Shown: positions 37,801-50,766 of the stretch, piece after piece
How positions within the stretch are numbered: position 1 is the first letter of the stretch
Layout of the letters: each line of letters begins with the position of its first letter
Assembly (NCBI GenBank): GCA_000499405.2
Contig: HG738136.1
Coordinates: 773,944 to 837,943, forward strand
Length of the DNA stretch: 64,000 bases
Direction: 5' to 3'
Origin: Onchocerca volvulus
Lineage: Eukaryota; Nematoda; Chromadorea; Rhabditida; Onchocercidae
Notes under the pieces: generated by a model
Databases searched by the model: none
What the model was told of the DNA's origin: nothing
What the model saw: only the letters and a program-made list of their open reading frames with translations
Made by a program: the position numbers and the translations under genes

Positions 37801-39502
37801 CAGTCATAATTTTTCGAATTCTTTTTTATTTTCAAAATAACCATTACTACTTGAAATCATTTTTTATAAAATTTTTTTTTCTTTTTTATATTTTTGTAGA
37901 AATTTGTGTTTTTTCAAGTTAGGAAATGAAAATTATATCCAATCGGTTATTTGGAAATCAACAAGTACATCGATATAATTCAATTTAATTAGTTTTCGCA
38001 TTCGAGAAGTCTTCGAATTTGAAGAATTGCAGTTATTCCATACTTCAATATTTTAATTTTTCATTTCTATTTGAAAAAACCAATTTTTCTGTTCTCTTCC
38101 TGGATATAATTTATCACATAATTCATAAATGAAGATGTAAAGAGTCATGCAATTATTGGATTTCATCATTTGCTTGAGAAGAGGATCGCAACTATTTCGA
38201 TTCTACTTCAGAAGAATCGCAAATAATTCAATTATGAAATATTTTAGTAATCGTCTACTTGAGAAATATCGTAATGCTATTTCAGTATTTTTTTGAACAA
38301 ATTTTCATTATTTTAAAGAGGAAGTATTTTTTATTGTTGTCAAGTTCCATCTATATGAACATATGATTTATAAATTTGTCTCAGTTACGACTCAACTAAT
38401 CAGTCAATTTCTAAAATAATCATTGCATTCCGTTAATAATTTGTTTGATATCTAGAAATATTAGATGATGTATGCTATATGTGTGTGTGTGTGAGAGATA
38501 ATTTTTTGAGTTAATGAGAAAATAACTGAACATTTGTATTTCAAGTTGCGATGTTGCAATGATACGATGACGACGAGACGATAATGATGATGATGATGAG
38601 ATGTATCGATGAAATTTGAATGAAAAATTGAATCATCCATCAATACATTCATTTTACAATTGCTGCTATCAGTTAGTGATGATTGGATAGACGATGTTAT
38701 CTATTCTATACTCACAACATTTTATCATTTTTTTTTTTTTTTTTTGTTTTCGCTTCCAATCCTATTTGGCAATTTTAAAACATCTGGTTATTGATTATGA
38801 AATTTTTCTTTTTTTTTTTTCAATTCTACTTAACGATTTTAAAATATTTGGCTATTGATTATGCGATTTTTTTTTCTTTTTTTCTCTTTTTTTTTGGCGG
38901 TTTTAAAATAATTTGATCATTGTTTATGATTTTTTTTTTCTTTTTTTTTTTCAATTTTGACAGTTTCGAAAAGAATTTTCTTTTCCTATTATTGCAATTA
39001 AGATTTGAAATTAGTTTGATAGCTAAAGGTAAGAATGAAATTGGAAAAGATTGATGATAAATAAGGGAAGAATTTTCTCGAAAGAAACAATTTTTTGAAA
39101 TCCATAAATTATTTCATGCGCAAGATTTTTTCAATCCTCATTCACTATCGCTTAAAGTTATCTCCCCAAGGAATTTTGAATATTAAAGAAAAAGCAACTT
39201 TGTAACTAAGTTTTGAATACGCAGATATTGCACTGGGAAATATCGGTAGATTTCAGGAATTTTATGAATTTCTCTCTTTTTTTTTTTATCTTCTGTTATC
39301 TTTACTAGGCATTATTATCAGCTTAAATCTATCATATAAATGTGCAAAGATAGCGGAACAGATGGAATAAAAATAAATGATAGTTTTTTTTCTTCCTTTT
39401 TTTTTTTTTCTTTTTGGGAAAATATCTGATAACAATGTTTTTATGAATTTTCTAAACATTCGTAATTCTTATTTGCTTTCTAATATCACTATCATTATTC
39501 GT

Positions 39503-39613
39503 AAAGTTTTATCATCACTTCATTGCACTAACAAAGTTTTATCTCAAGTTCCTTGCATTAATAAAATTTTATCACCACTTTCTTGCATTAATAAAATTTT
39601 ATCACTAACTCGT
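39503..39613. repeat. 30-bp tandem repeat, about 3.6 copies
   Basis: Units start at 39503, 39533, 39563 and 39593 with AAAGTTTTATC or AAAATTTTATC and share a TTGCAYTAAY end. They keep one plus-strand frame open with repeated KxLSxxxCxNK, but nothing suggests a gene. Confidence 0.88.
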
Positions 39614-40495
39614 AAAATTCTACCTCAATTTATATCATTAAACGATAAGAAATACATTTTTAGAATATATTTTGTGCAACTTTTTTAGATTTATTTGAAT
39701 AAATTTTACTTCATAATATCTTTTTTGTAAGAATGAATTCCGCCCATTTTTTTTTTCTCAATTAATTAAGTAATTCAGTTTGAGCTAAATGTTAACTGAA
39801 TAATTTAAAATAAAGATATGAATAATGACTTGAAATATAGTTGAAATAAGTTTTATTTATAGTATCTTTTTTAAGAAAAAAACAATTAAAGAATTCCATG
39901 GAAAATTTGCGCAAAGAAGATTAAAGCATATAAACTTTAAAATTAAAACCTATCTTAGGACATTTCCTTAAACTCAGCCAAAAATGTTCATTTTTTCCAA
40001 GTAAGGTTCAATTTTTAGATAATCTGATTGGAGAGCTGTAGCTTGCAAACTTCCTCAAAGTTTTTGAATTTAGCGCGCTAAGTTTGATTCTCCAACCTGT
40101 TCTCCACTTTTGTCAGGTGTCACTTTACAATGGGCTATTTTCAAATGTTATTTTCCATCTTTTTCAAGTTTTAGAAAGTCATTAAATTTAAATTCTTCAA
40201 TTGCAATAAAATTTTATTCATCCAATAAACGACTGATAAGAATTAGTAGATGAAATGTGCTAACATCATCAATCAGAAGATTTAAATGATTATTCGTTAT
40301 CAGAAACTTATCATTTATCGTATTAAGCCAGCAATTTTCTACCTACTTATTGATATATTTGTCGAAATATATTTATTGAATTGTATTGAAATATATACTG
40401 TGCTGAAATCAAAGTACATTTTGCGTTTCAATGTCATGTCTTTTCATAAATTTCTAAGAAAAATGAATTTTCAATAATTTTCTTTAATTTCAGTA

Positions 40496-40537
40496 ATGTT
40501 TACTAATTACATTCCCGCCATGGGCGATCTCGATTAA
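40496..40537 (+). other. upstream ORF in the cor-1 leader
   Basis: A 13-codon ORF (MFTNYIPAMGDLD, stop) begins 3 nt after an ATTTCAG acceptor at 40493 and ends 37 nt before the cor-1 ATG. If that acceptor is the 5' end of the mature mRNA, ribosomes meet this ORF first. Confidence 0.35.
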
Positions 40538-40574
40538 TCTTGGTGACATTTTACAAGAAATATTTCCTATAATT

Positions 40575-43500
40575 ATGTGCGGTGAGTATTAATATGAATT
40601 TTATTATACTTTCTATTATATATTCAATCCATTTTCCTAATTTATATAGAGATTTCACTAAAGAAGAAGAAGGTGAAAGAAGCTTAATTAGATTATTTAC
40701 ATGAATCTGATCGATAAATTGAATTATAAGGAAGCCTCGAATTTAGTGAAAAAGTTTATAAATTTCGGACATTGTTAATTTCTAGCATCATAATGATAAG
40801 TGCTTAATAGAAATAATCACTGATAGTAAATAATCTTTTGTCATATAATACTTTATAATTCAACAATTAATTCTTATCACTCATGTTATTGTTATTTGAT
40901 AATCTCAGTTTTTTATTGATTATCGAACTGTATAATGATTTCAATAACTTTATTTTTTACTTTCGATAACTTTATAGCTAAAATTCCCATAAGTGACTTA
41001 ACTTGTTAATCCAAGCTTGAAATATCTATTAATTAGTTAAAATATATTAATTTGTGCCATTGTTAAAATTGCTTCTTCACTTAAATTTCATCTTTAGTGA
41101 AAGGATTGTTATACTTGATTCCTTTCGTTTTTTTTTTTCTTAATTTTTTTTACAAAAATTTTCCAAAAAAATTTAGATAATGTAATAAAGTAACTAAGGA
41201 TCAATAATTTAATGTTATTCTTAATTTAGATAGAGTAAGATCATAATTGTTGGTGATGATGCTTTCACTGCCATGATGAATAATATCCCTCAGAAGTTTT
41301 ATTGGTTCCAGAAGAATTTCTAAAGCTAAAATAAGGAAACAGAGAGAAGTGAAAAGGTTATCGGAATAAATTTCAGAAGCTTTATCAAAGCTGAAATATT
41401 CGCGATTTCGTCACGTATATTCTAAAAGTGTACGACGTAGTGAATGGTACGACACGGGACCGGGACATGGATTAGCGGTAGCCGCAAATCCGAAAATGAT
41501 CGCATTGGCGATCGATGTTCCTGCTGGTGGTGTTGTTCAGGTTGCGAAATTATGTCGTATGGGTCGAGGACGAATGGAATTGGGCAAAATTAAAGATCAT
41601 GAAGTATGCTTATCAGTTAGAATTTAGAATCTTATCTCTTTTATTGTCTGAAATACTTACAATTAATGATAAGTATTTAATCAACTTTTATTGCTAAATT
41701 TCTCTTATCCACTTAGTATTCGTCCTTGTTCAGCATATATGTTCTAAAAATCTTTTTCAAATACAATAAATAAAGTGTAAATTATCCATTTATTGTTAAG
41801 GAAAATAGTGATCGAGAAATCCTTGCTTTTTTTTTAGTGGTTTTAATAAAATTTAAATTATTGTTTATTTCAGGGTGCTGTATGTGATGTAAAATGGAAT
41901 CCTTTTAATGATAACGTTTTAGCTACTGGATCTCATGATGCTACAGTTCGAATATGGCATATTGATGATATGCTAAGAATTCGGTTATTAATTTTCGTTT
42001 CTGATGAAATTTGACAATTATTATTAAAAGAATTTAAAATTAAAAAATGAAAATTTCGATGATTTATTTCTTTTTTGTAATACGAACTTTTTAATTGGAT
42101 AAAAGAAATATTGCAGGATGCATCCAACTTTTGCTTGCCGAAATTTTCGGTAATTTAGATAATCTAGATAATTTAATAATTTAGCTAATAGGTATTATGA
42201 AACTCATTAATATTTCTATCTTGTAAATTATTCGAAATCAAGTACACAGAACACTTATAAATATGCAATATTGCTATATTGTATTTAAATTTCATTAAAT
42301 CGTTGCCTATGGAATGTTACGGAAAAAAAATGTTTAATCCAAAGATAGGAATTTTTAATTTCATCAGAAGTTACTTACTGATTATTGCACAAATATGTTA
42401 AGCCTTTAATGAAAATGTAATGCTAACAATTTTGGACTGTTTTAATAAAGATCAAGTTTATTTTTCTGGCTGCCAAGAATAGATTTAATAGGAAATTAGA
42501 AACTTAATTTTTATCAAAATTATAGTTGTTTGCGAATATCCAGAGCACATTCGCGTCGCGTTCATACAATTGAATGGCATACGACGGTTGATAATGCGGT
42601 TTTTTCGGCTTCATTAGATGGTCGAGTAGTGTTATGGAATATTGAAACCGATGATATTGTATATAGAATTGAAGATTGCAATGCTGTTTCAATGAGCTTA
42701 AGGTTATTTATTTTTTCCTAATTTTTAAGGAAAACTTTTGCGAGAAAAGATTTATATAACTATAATGAAAAATAATTTGGAATCATTGATAAATGCGATT
42801 GTTCTAGTTTCAAATTTAAATTCTTACAATATATCACTATTCATTCTTTTTTTAGAACCATACTGACTGTCTTATTTTCAAAATTTAAGTTTTCCAGTAG
42901 AAAAAAAAAAGATATTTCTAATACAGGATTAATTAAAATATATTTATGAATAGATCTCAATTTTGAATATACGATTGAGATATTGAGGGAGATAGTTCGT
43001 CATTATTTATAAATTTCGGAAGATATTTATCAGTTATCAGATTTGCTCATAATCAAAATACTTAAATTTATACTTAGAAGTAATAAAGGTAGTATGGTTC
43101 CAAAAAAATGAATATTGTTATACTCAAAGAATTTAACTTTGAAAATAGGATAGTTAGTAAATTCCAAAAAAAAAAAAAAAGAAGAATAATGGTATATACA
43201 AAGTAAGTGTTATAATTTTTAAATTTTTTTTTTTTAAATTCTGAAATTATACTGATGATTCCATATGTATAATTTCAGCTACAATTGTTCCGAATTTGTG
43301 ATAGCGACTAAATCGCATGAATTATCAATTTACGATGCACGTACGGGTGAAAAACAACGTAGCACACAACTTATTCATGATGGTAGTATGCTTTCACGAG
43401 TTTTATTTTATGGAATTCCGGATGCGAGCAACAATGAACGTATTATAACAACTGGTAGTTCACGGAGTACTCGACGGCAATTAGCAATTTACAACTCTCG

Positions 43501-46500
43501 ATCTTTGGATGTACCGTTAACTGTTGTTGATATCGATGGCGGATCTGGTTTTCTCATGCCTGTGATTGATAATGATCTCAATTTGTTGTACATTGCTGGA
43601 AAGGTCAGTTCAGTTTAAAACTCAATTTTCAGCTGAATACAAATCACTTCAAAATTTTTTCAAAATTCAATTTTCAATTGGATAGAAAATCATTATATGT
43701 TCGAGCATTTTATTAAAATTTCTAAATTTATATATTTGAAAATTCAATTTTGATAACGTTCTGCCAATCTTCTAGGGTGATGCCAATATTCGATTTTATG
43801 AATTATTAGATGAAGTACCATTTATATCATACTTAAATGAATCTTCCGGTTCCAAAGCACATACAGCGGTATGTCAGCTTCCTAAGCGTGGTCTCAGTGT
43901 ATTACAATGCGAAATTATGAGGATATTTCGAGTAGATGCTGAACAACTAGTTATTGAACCATTGTCGTTCTTTGTTCCGAGAAGAGTAAGTTTCGAATCT
44001 TGAAATGATTATTTCTTACTTTTTAAAAATATCACGTTGGCTGTAAAATTTAATGATCCAGTTAGATTATGAAATTTTTCAACATAATTTTCTATTTTTC
44101 TTCTTTCTTCTTTTCTTTGTTTTTTTTTTTTTTTTTAATTTAGAGGGCTGTTAAAGTGCTCAGATAATAAACAAGATGAGTTGAAAAAAAGAGATATTTG
44201 CTGTAGCTACGAATATCAACAAAAGTTTTCTGTTTTTCATTTGTTTACTGGAAGGAATAGCTTTTCTTCGTGCTGGTCTGCTCTTTATTTCTTTTCAGTT
44301 TCTTTTTTTTTTTTTTTTTTTTGGATTCGAGTTAGGAAAATTACAATTTTCAGTTTTTAATTAATTTTTAGTTATTTTACTTTGATCATTTTTTTTCTTC
44401 TTGAGAATAGTGAAAATTGCTACAATTCCAAGATACCTTTGAATTATCAATTTACTTTCAAATATTGCTGAAGCTCAAATTTTTTTATTTATTCAATCTC
44501 CTGAATTTTGTTACATTATCAGTGATAAGAATACCAATCTTGTAGTTATCGGCTCTTCTCTGTTAAGTGTATACTACAATTTTATACAATATAGACATGC
44601 GTCATAGCTTACTAACTTACCACACTTAATAAAATCTGAAAGGGAGCAGTTGATTCGGGATCGATCTCATATTTGGTTGATTGAAACTTTCTTAATTATA
44701 ATGTCGGGCCAAATTTATTTCGAATAATATTGAAAATTAACTGGACTTGGCCACGCGAAGCACATCCGAGTCCAGCTAATCTATAAAAATAAAAATGTAA
44801 ATGTTCGTTTGTTCAAGTCTTAAATCCCCGGAAGTTTTTAAAAATACGCGCCTATTCGAATGCAACGTTGCATTGAAATTTCAAGTCAATCGGTGAAGAA
44901 CTTGAAACATTGCGTAAAAACATCTACATTTTTTTAACGACGAACATTTACATTTTTATTTATTTAGATTTGTCATTGATGTGTCATTGAAAGTTATTGG
45001 CAATGTCTTTTATGCTTTGGTGAAGTTATTTCATTTTAGGCTGACGGATTCCAGGCCGATCTGTATCCGCCAACGCGGTCACCAACTCCGTCATTATCAT
45101 TTCGTGAATGGTTAGCTGGTTTAAATCGTGAACCAATCATGCTCGAATTGAAAGATTGTCTGTTGAATTGTACAAACAAGCCAGTAACATTCGCTAAAGA
45201 GAGTAATCGGACCAAACTAAAAATTGCCGATGTCAATAATGATCGTAAATTCCGATTTTTATCGCAGGTACCACAATTCGATACATAAAATTGAAACTGC
45301 AAATCATATTTATTTCAAAATTAGGTGAAAGTTTTGCTAATAAAATCAAACTTACGATTTTCAGTGGTGGCTTAAAAATTATAGCTTAATTATTTATTTT
45401 AATTGTTGATGGGATTTTAAACATTCGGAATTCCTGAGATATCCTAAAGTGCAAATATTGTTGCAATTGAAATTGTTGATTGTAATCATTAATAAACTTA
45501 TCAGTTCATCAAACAGAAAAGAATTATGCAGTAACCGCAGTTGTTCTCGTAATGTGTAATATGGATGAAGAAAGTAGAAGACTAAAGTATTTTCTAACAA
45601 TCGTTTCTTATATTCTTGTTGTAAGCTTTGTAATGCTTTGAAGATTCCGAAAATTTAGTTAATGAAGGTCTTTCTTAAAATAAAAGGGGAAGAGAGAGAA
45701 AGAGAGAAAAAAGATAACTTCTTAAATTATTGTATTTCTTTTTCAAAAAGAGAAAAATGCGATAATTTTCCTGAAAACATAAAGTTTCAAATTGTTTGAA
45801 CTTAAAATTCTTCTACTTTCTAAGTATATCGGTTTAGCAGTTTTTTGGATTAGTAAAAATGCTCTAATTTTCCAAAATTTAGAATTATTATTTTCTAAGT
45901 TATCGTTTTTTTTTTTTACTTGCTCACTTAATCGATTTTATTATTAGGTGACAAAACCTGATTATCGTGAAATAACAGATCGTGAAGATCGTGAAGAATT
46001 AATGAAGATTAAAAGGATTAAAGCAAAACTGGCAGCCGAAGTATCCGCAGAGGAAATTGATAAAGAAGAACATATGAATGGGTTGGTTATTACTCAAATT
46101 AAATCATTTTGTTATATCTTTAATTTAACCATTCTAGGTAGAATTTACGTGAAATTTGTTAGTTTATTTAGTGATTTCTTACTGATATTTCTCGCCTTAA
46201 TTTTTATCCTTGTATCGTCAAATTTCTTCTTTTTTTTAAGAATTTTTAAACATCATTTTACAAAAAAGAAAAAAAAAGAAAGAAAATATTTTTAATGACT
46301 TCAGTTTTAATTCTATTTTTCAAATTGTGGTATGATTCGTAGTTATTTAAAAAAAAAAAAAAAATTGAAATTTTCTATTTTTTACTGTATTTTCTTCTTT
46401 TTTTTGGAGAAAAATGAATGAAACAAATGTTATACATATTGGAGAGGAAAATAACGAAAATGGAAATATGCCATTGTCATCTTCATCTTCAATCAACGAG

Positions 46501-49144
46501 AAAAATATTTCAACTGTTGCTACCGCTGTTGATGTTATTGCATTAAATCGTAAAAATTCTTCAACCAGTTCACGGATTACTAGTATTACCGATCGAAGTG
46601 CATCATTTATTTCAATCAGTTAGTTAAATTTTAAACTAATCCAAGTTTGTAATTTCGTTTTTGTCTATTTTTAGTCTTGGAATATACATTAGGCTCAGAT
46701 ATAAATCTTTCATTTTTTTTATATCGAAAAGTTAGCTTAAAGAGTTCATGCGTTGTTAATATTTTCATTTATTTTTCAAATTTTCGATATTGTTCCATTA
46801 CTTATTTTACAGTAATTTCATACGTAGCCAATGAAGTTTCTGATAGTTTTAAACGATCAGTATTTCTTGATATTTCCTGTACCTTTGATATATAGACCAG
46901 AATTTAAAAATGTAGAAATATCTTTCTATTGTAGAATCGGGCACCGGTTTATCATCGAAGATCAGTTCAACACCAAGTGTTTCTTCAGACACCTATTCCA
47001 TTAATCAGTGTAATGAATTATTAATGAAACAAAAAAAACAGCATAAATTATCGACGGGACAAAAATTTAGTAATGAAAATGATAAACCTAAGAATCGAAG
47101 TAGGGTTGATGATAATGAAAATGGTAAACTTAAGGATCACAGGCGAAGTGAAGATAATGACAGGTAAATGTTTAGAATCTTTTATATGCTTTTTTTTTTT
47201 TTGCAATTTATTAGGTTTTAAATTTGCAAAATTTACATAGTTTGAATATTAGTTACTATTATTTCATAGTTTATTTGCACATCAGGCATCATATTTATAG
47301 GAATTATTGTTTTGAGTAAAGTTAGGTATAATAAACAAATTTGGTAAGTGATAAAAAAGAGAAATTAATTAGCATTGTAGATCAATACAAAATATTTCGT
47401 TATCATATTCGGATATTTTTAAGTATTGAAAATTAATTATCAAATTTATTCGATTCAACTTACTAATCGTTCCAGTAGTCGTAGTTGTTTTTCGGAAGAA
47501 GCGGTGGTCAGTGTTTTGAAAGAAATGGAAAATGAGTTGCGGAAATGTCGAAATAGATGTGAACAATTGGAAAAAATTGTTCATTTGCAACAGGTTGAAA
47601 TGTTTACAAAGTTCTTGCATAAGTTTTCAATAGATTTTTCAAATTCAGTGTCAGTTTTAATAATTATATTCAATAATTAACAATTTATTCAATAATTCTT
47701 TTGAGTATTATAATCTATCAAAAAAATTGTTGCATGAATATAACATTGCAAATTTGCATGCTTCTCTTATTTATAGTTATATCATTTTGATTGATATACT
47801 TATGTATCACTTTGAGATTTAAAGTTTTTATATAATTCATGTTAAAATAGACCAAAATCAATATCATCATCGAATTATTTTGTTAACGAATTTTGTAAAA
47901 CTTTCTCATACATGTATCTTGTAAATTAATAACGATAAAGTTTGAAGATCATTAGTTTTTGATATTTTTTTAAACTCACTTTTTTCTAAAGAAAAGAATA
48001 AGATCACTTATTAATTCGTTAAATTTAATCTTCTTATTTCTGAGATATTGAAGAAATTATTGAAAGTTTATCCTTCAACTAGTTGGAAATGATATGATAG
48101 TCAAAAAAGAAATTCAAAGTACTTTTAAATTTACTTCGAAGATATATTACTTGATACTAATGGCGTGTCCAATACTAGGAACTGATGGAAGATCGAGAAA
48201 GGAATTACTACTAAGAAAAATAATAAACCATATTAACTTTTTTTTTTTGGAAGTATTTATTTATTTGTTTTTGACTTAATTTACTCAAACCTTCATTTTT
48301 ACCAGTAATCTAATGCTTGCAACTTAATCTTATTTTTTAGTGGTTTTGTTTGAAATTGCATTTATTTCTAATCCACTTGTAAGAAAAAAATCAACCTATC
48401 ATTATTTATTAGTATCTCAAATAATGAAAAGTATTGTAATATTACAAGCTTTCTAGAAGCTTTTAGATTTCGTAGAATTCCTTGTTTCTGCAGTATAATT
48501 TTATTTTATTTTATTTTTTTTTAAATATTTAACAATATCTTTTTCGTTTCTTATATGTTATGATTCCTACCTTCGATTGAAAAATCATCTTCATATTCTA
48601 AATACCATTTTTGCATATCAAAAATTTTGGGAAAGTGATATTTATGAGAATTGAATTTATATAACTTTTTAAAAAAAAAAACAAAAGCAATTGATGAGAA
48701 GCGAGGTTCTTGCTAAAATTCCTTGATTTATTACTTATGTTTTTATTTTATAATCAAATTATTTATTCATTTGATTTTCACGGATGTTTAACTCTACTTC
48801 CATTTTTATTTATTCACTCAAGTAAATAAGACAAGTAAGAAAAAAAAAAAAAAACCAAGTAAGACATCGATCATCTTATTTGCGTTATTTGTACTGTCGT
48901 ATCTAATTGAAGTTTTAAACAAAATTTCAGCAAAAATTCTACCAAGCTATAATTTTAATGTGAAAATCAAACTCCTTCTTTGAACAAATTCAAACTCGAT
49001 TAATCAATCTTAATCCTTTTTTTTTTTCAGCAAGATATCGAGAGTTTGCGATATGAAATTCATTGGAAAGATAGTCGAATCGATTTTTTGCAAGGTCAAT
49101 TGCAACAATTGGATGTAACTCGTAACATTTCTCGATCTTCCTGA
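40575..49144 (+). CDS. cor-1: coronin, 695 aa, twelve exons
   Basis: This is an actin-binding WD40 protein that regulates filament turnover with Arp2/3 and cofilin. Exons: 40575-40581, 41377-41603, 41874-41983, 42526-42702, 43279-43603, 43776-43985, 45040-45267, 45948-46081, 46410-46618, 46935-47163, 47476-47593, 49031-49144. All joins keep frame. The first coding exon holds two codons plus one base (MC, then G|AA) before a perfect GTGAGT donor. The signature KYSRFRHVYSK opens the protein. A beta-propeller follows, with ATGSHDATVRIWHI at about 95-108 and LPKRGLSVLQCEI (coronin PKRGLDVNKCEI). The conserved extension QADLYPPTRSP and EWLAGLNREPI comes next. Residues about 430-620 form a Ser/Asn/Lys-rich linker longer than in short coronins. 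The end is a predicted coiled coil (about 630-685, LKEMENELRKCRNRCEQLEK), the usual trimerisation region. Confidence 0.93.
44741..44970. mobile_element. small non-autonomous transposon-like element in cor-1 intron 6
   Basis: A hairpin CTGGACTTGG (44741-44750) with CCGAGTCCAG (44766-44775) matches 9 of 10 bases and has the loop CCACGCGAAGCACAT. It is followed at once by CTAAT and a roughly 31-bp terminal inverted repeat (44778-44808 against 44940-44970) with core ATAAAAATGTAAATGTTCGT. The interior has CAAGTCAATCGGTGAAGAA. A GCGAAGC-containing hairpin ending CAGCTAAT, next to ATAAAAATGTAAATGTT, resembles ends of Helentron-associated (HINE) elements known from animals. A MITE is the alternative. 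No transposase is present. Confidence 0.55.
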
Positions 49145-49608
49145 TAAGAATAAGGATATTCTCCATCGTTGATTAATTTGAAATTTATTCTTTCATGTTT
49201 CAAAAGGGAATTTGTCGGCTTTAAAAAACATCTTATTTAAAGTTTAAATGTAAATATTTTCTTCTTTTTTTTTGAAATTTCGAAAGAAATTTATTCCATA
49301 AATTTCGGCTCTAAAAAGTATCTTATTTAAATTAGTTTCTTGATACTTCAGAAATTTGCTGGAAATTTTTAGGCTTAATTTCCCAAATTCTTTGATTTTC
49401 TGCAAATTGAACGAAATTGAGAATTATTCCAAAAATATTTTTTCTTAAATTTTATGCTATTTTTTATCCAAACTGTATTCATGTATATTACCGCTTTACT
49501 TTATGTAAATGTATTTTCTTTTTTTTTTTTTTAAATGCTAGTTTCCAATGATGCTAATGCTATTAATATGCTTCATTAATTGTTAGTGATAAGTCATTTT
49601 TGATAAAT

Positions 49609-49714
49609 ATGGAAGAGAGTTTTGAAATGCTAGATGAAGATCTATTGTTATTGATTATTTCGAGATTGAATCTGGCAAAGGTCTCTCTCTCTCGCTCATT
49701 GATTATCTGTGCGG
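49609..49714 (+). CDS. possible first exon of an F-box-like gene
   Basis: ATG at 49609 opens MEESFEMLDEDLLLLIISRL and stays open to a usable donor G|GTAATT at 49714. An earlier weak donor, GTCTCT, follows codon 24. The LDEDLLLLIISRLNL pattern resembles the first helix of an F-box. It starts 465 nt after the cor-1 stop on the same strand. A second fragment at about 51163-51209 reads NYENLCRNVSKVWKD then stop, which resembles the second half of an F-box, but it is 1.45 kb away and its acceptor is poor. This may be a decayed gene or coincidence. Confidence 0.22.
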
Positions 49715-50700
49715 GTAATTTCTTCCATATTCAATCATGAAATTTTTATACATATTTTATCTTTTTTAATATTTTAATTACAACTTCTCTTTTCTGCAAT
49801 CCGATTAAAATTAATTTGTGAAAGAAGAAAGAACAAGACGAATCATATATAATTTTTAGAAAAAAAAATTCAAAAGTAATTCACGGAAGAATATTTCAAT
49901 TTTTAGATTTTGCACTTGGACAATTCTAAAAAGATTGGATTTTTTATTTTTTATTTTTCTATTTTTTTTTTTTGTGAAAAAAAAATTGATAAATATATGA
50001 TAGTTTAAAAAGTTGAATATATTTTTCGGATTTCAGAATAACATTGAAGAAGAATGCTAAGTTATTTTTGGATCAAATTTATATTGTTTCATTTTTTCAA
50101 GTTTTCAAAACAATTTTTCTCAATGATTTAGGAAAAAAAGTTTGTTTCCGATTAGTTTCCTTCATCTTACTGTTTATTTTTTGAAAAATGTTTATTTAAC
50201 TTGCTTTCTTCGTGAAGAAATATTATTTGTGCATTTTTTTTTTTTGTGCTAGCTTTATAAGGAAATTTTTCCTGTAAATTTTGTATGACAATAAAGTTCA
50301 AGTTTTTAAAAATTATACAACCTATTTCTTCTGCTGATTGAACTGCACTTTTAAGCAGTAAACAAAACTATGGTTCAGGAAAAAAAATTTTTCGAATAAC
50401 AAAGAATTATGATAAATTTGGGTCATCCATCTGATGGATTGAAAGATAAGCATGAGGAAAGGGTCAGATTTTGAATTTCGAATTTTGCATTGAATATTAT
50501 TTATAAAAGTTCAATATATTTGAATTTAATTGTATTTCAATTGCACTTCAAATACTACTTCTTGATCAATCTTGCGAAAGTTACTTCTTAGCAAGATGAA
50601 GTGAATTTGAGATTCTTCCAAGCTGAAATGGTAGTATTTTTCCAGATATAGTATTTTATGTGCCATCTTATTAGAAAGTAGGATTTCAGATAAGTATTTT

Positions 50701-50766
50701 AAGGACAGTCTAATTTGCTAATTTAAGGACAGTCTAATTTGCTATTTTAAGGACAATTTAATTTTG
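50701..50766. repeat. 24-bp tandem repeat, three copies
   Basis: AAGGACAGTCTAATTTGCT starts at 50701 and 50725, and a variant AAGGACAATTTAATTTTGC starts at 50749. Confidence 0.9.

Noticed and set aside
38461..38652. His-rich minus-strand peptide
   Set aside because: It comes from a short ATG/GAT triplet run and a GT repeat, with no gene context.
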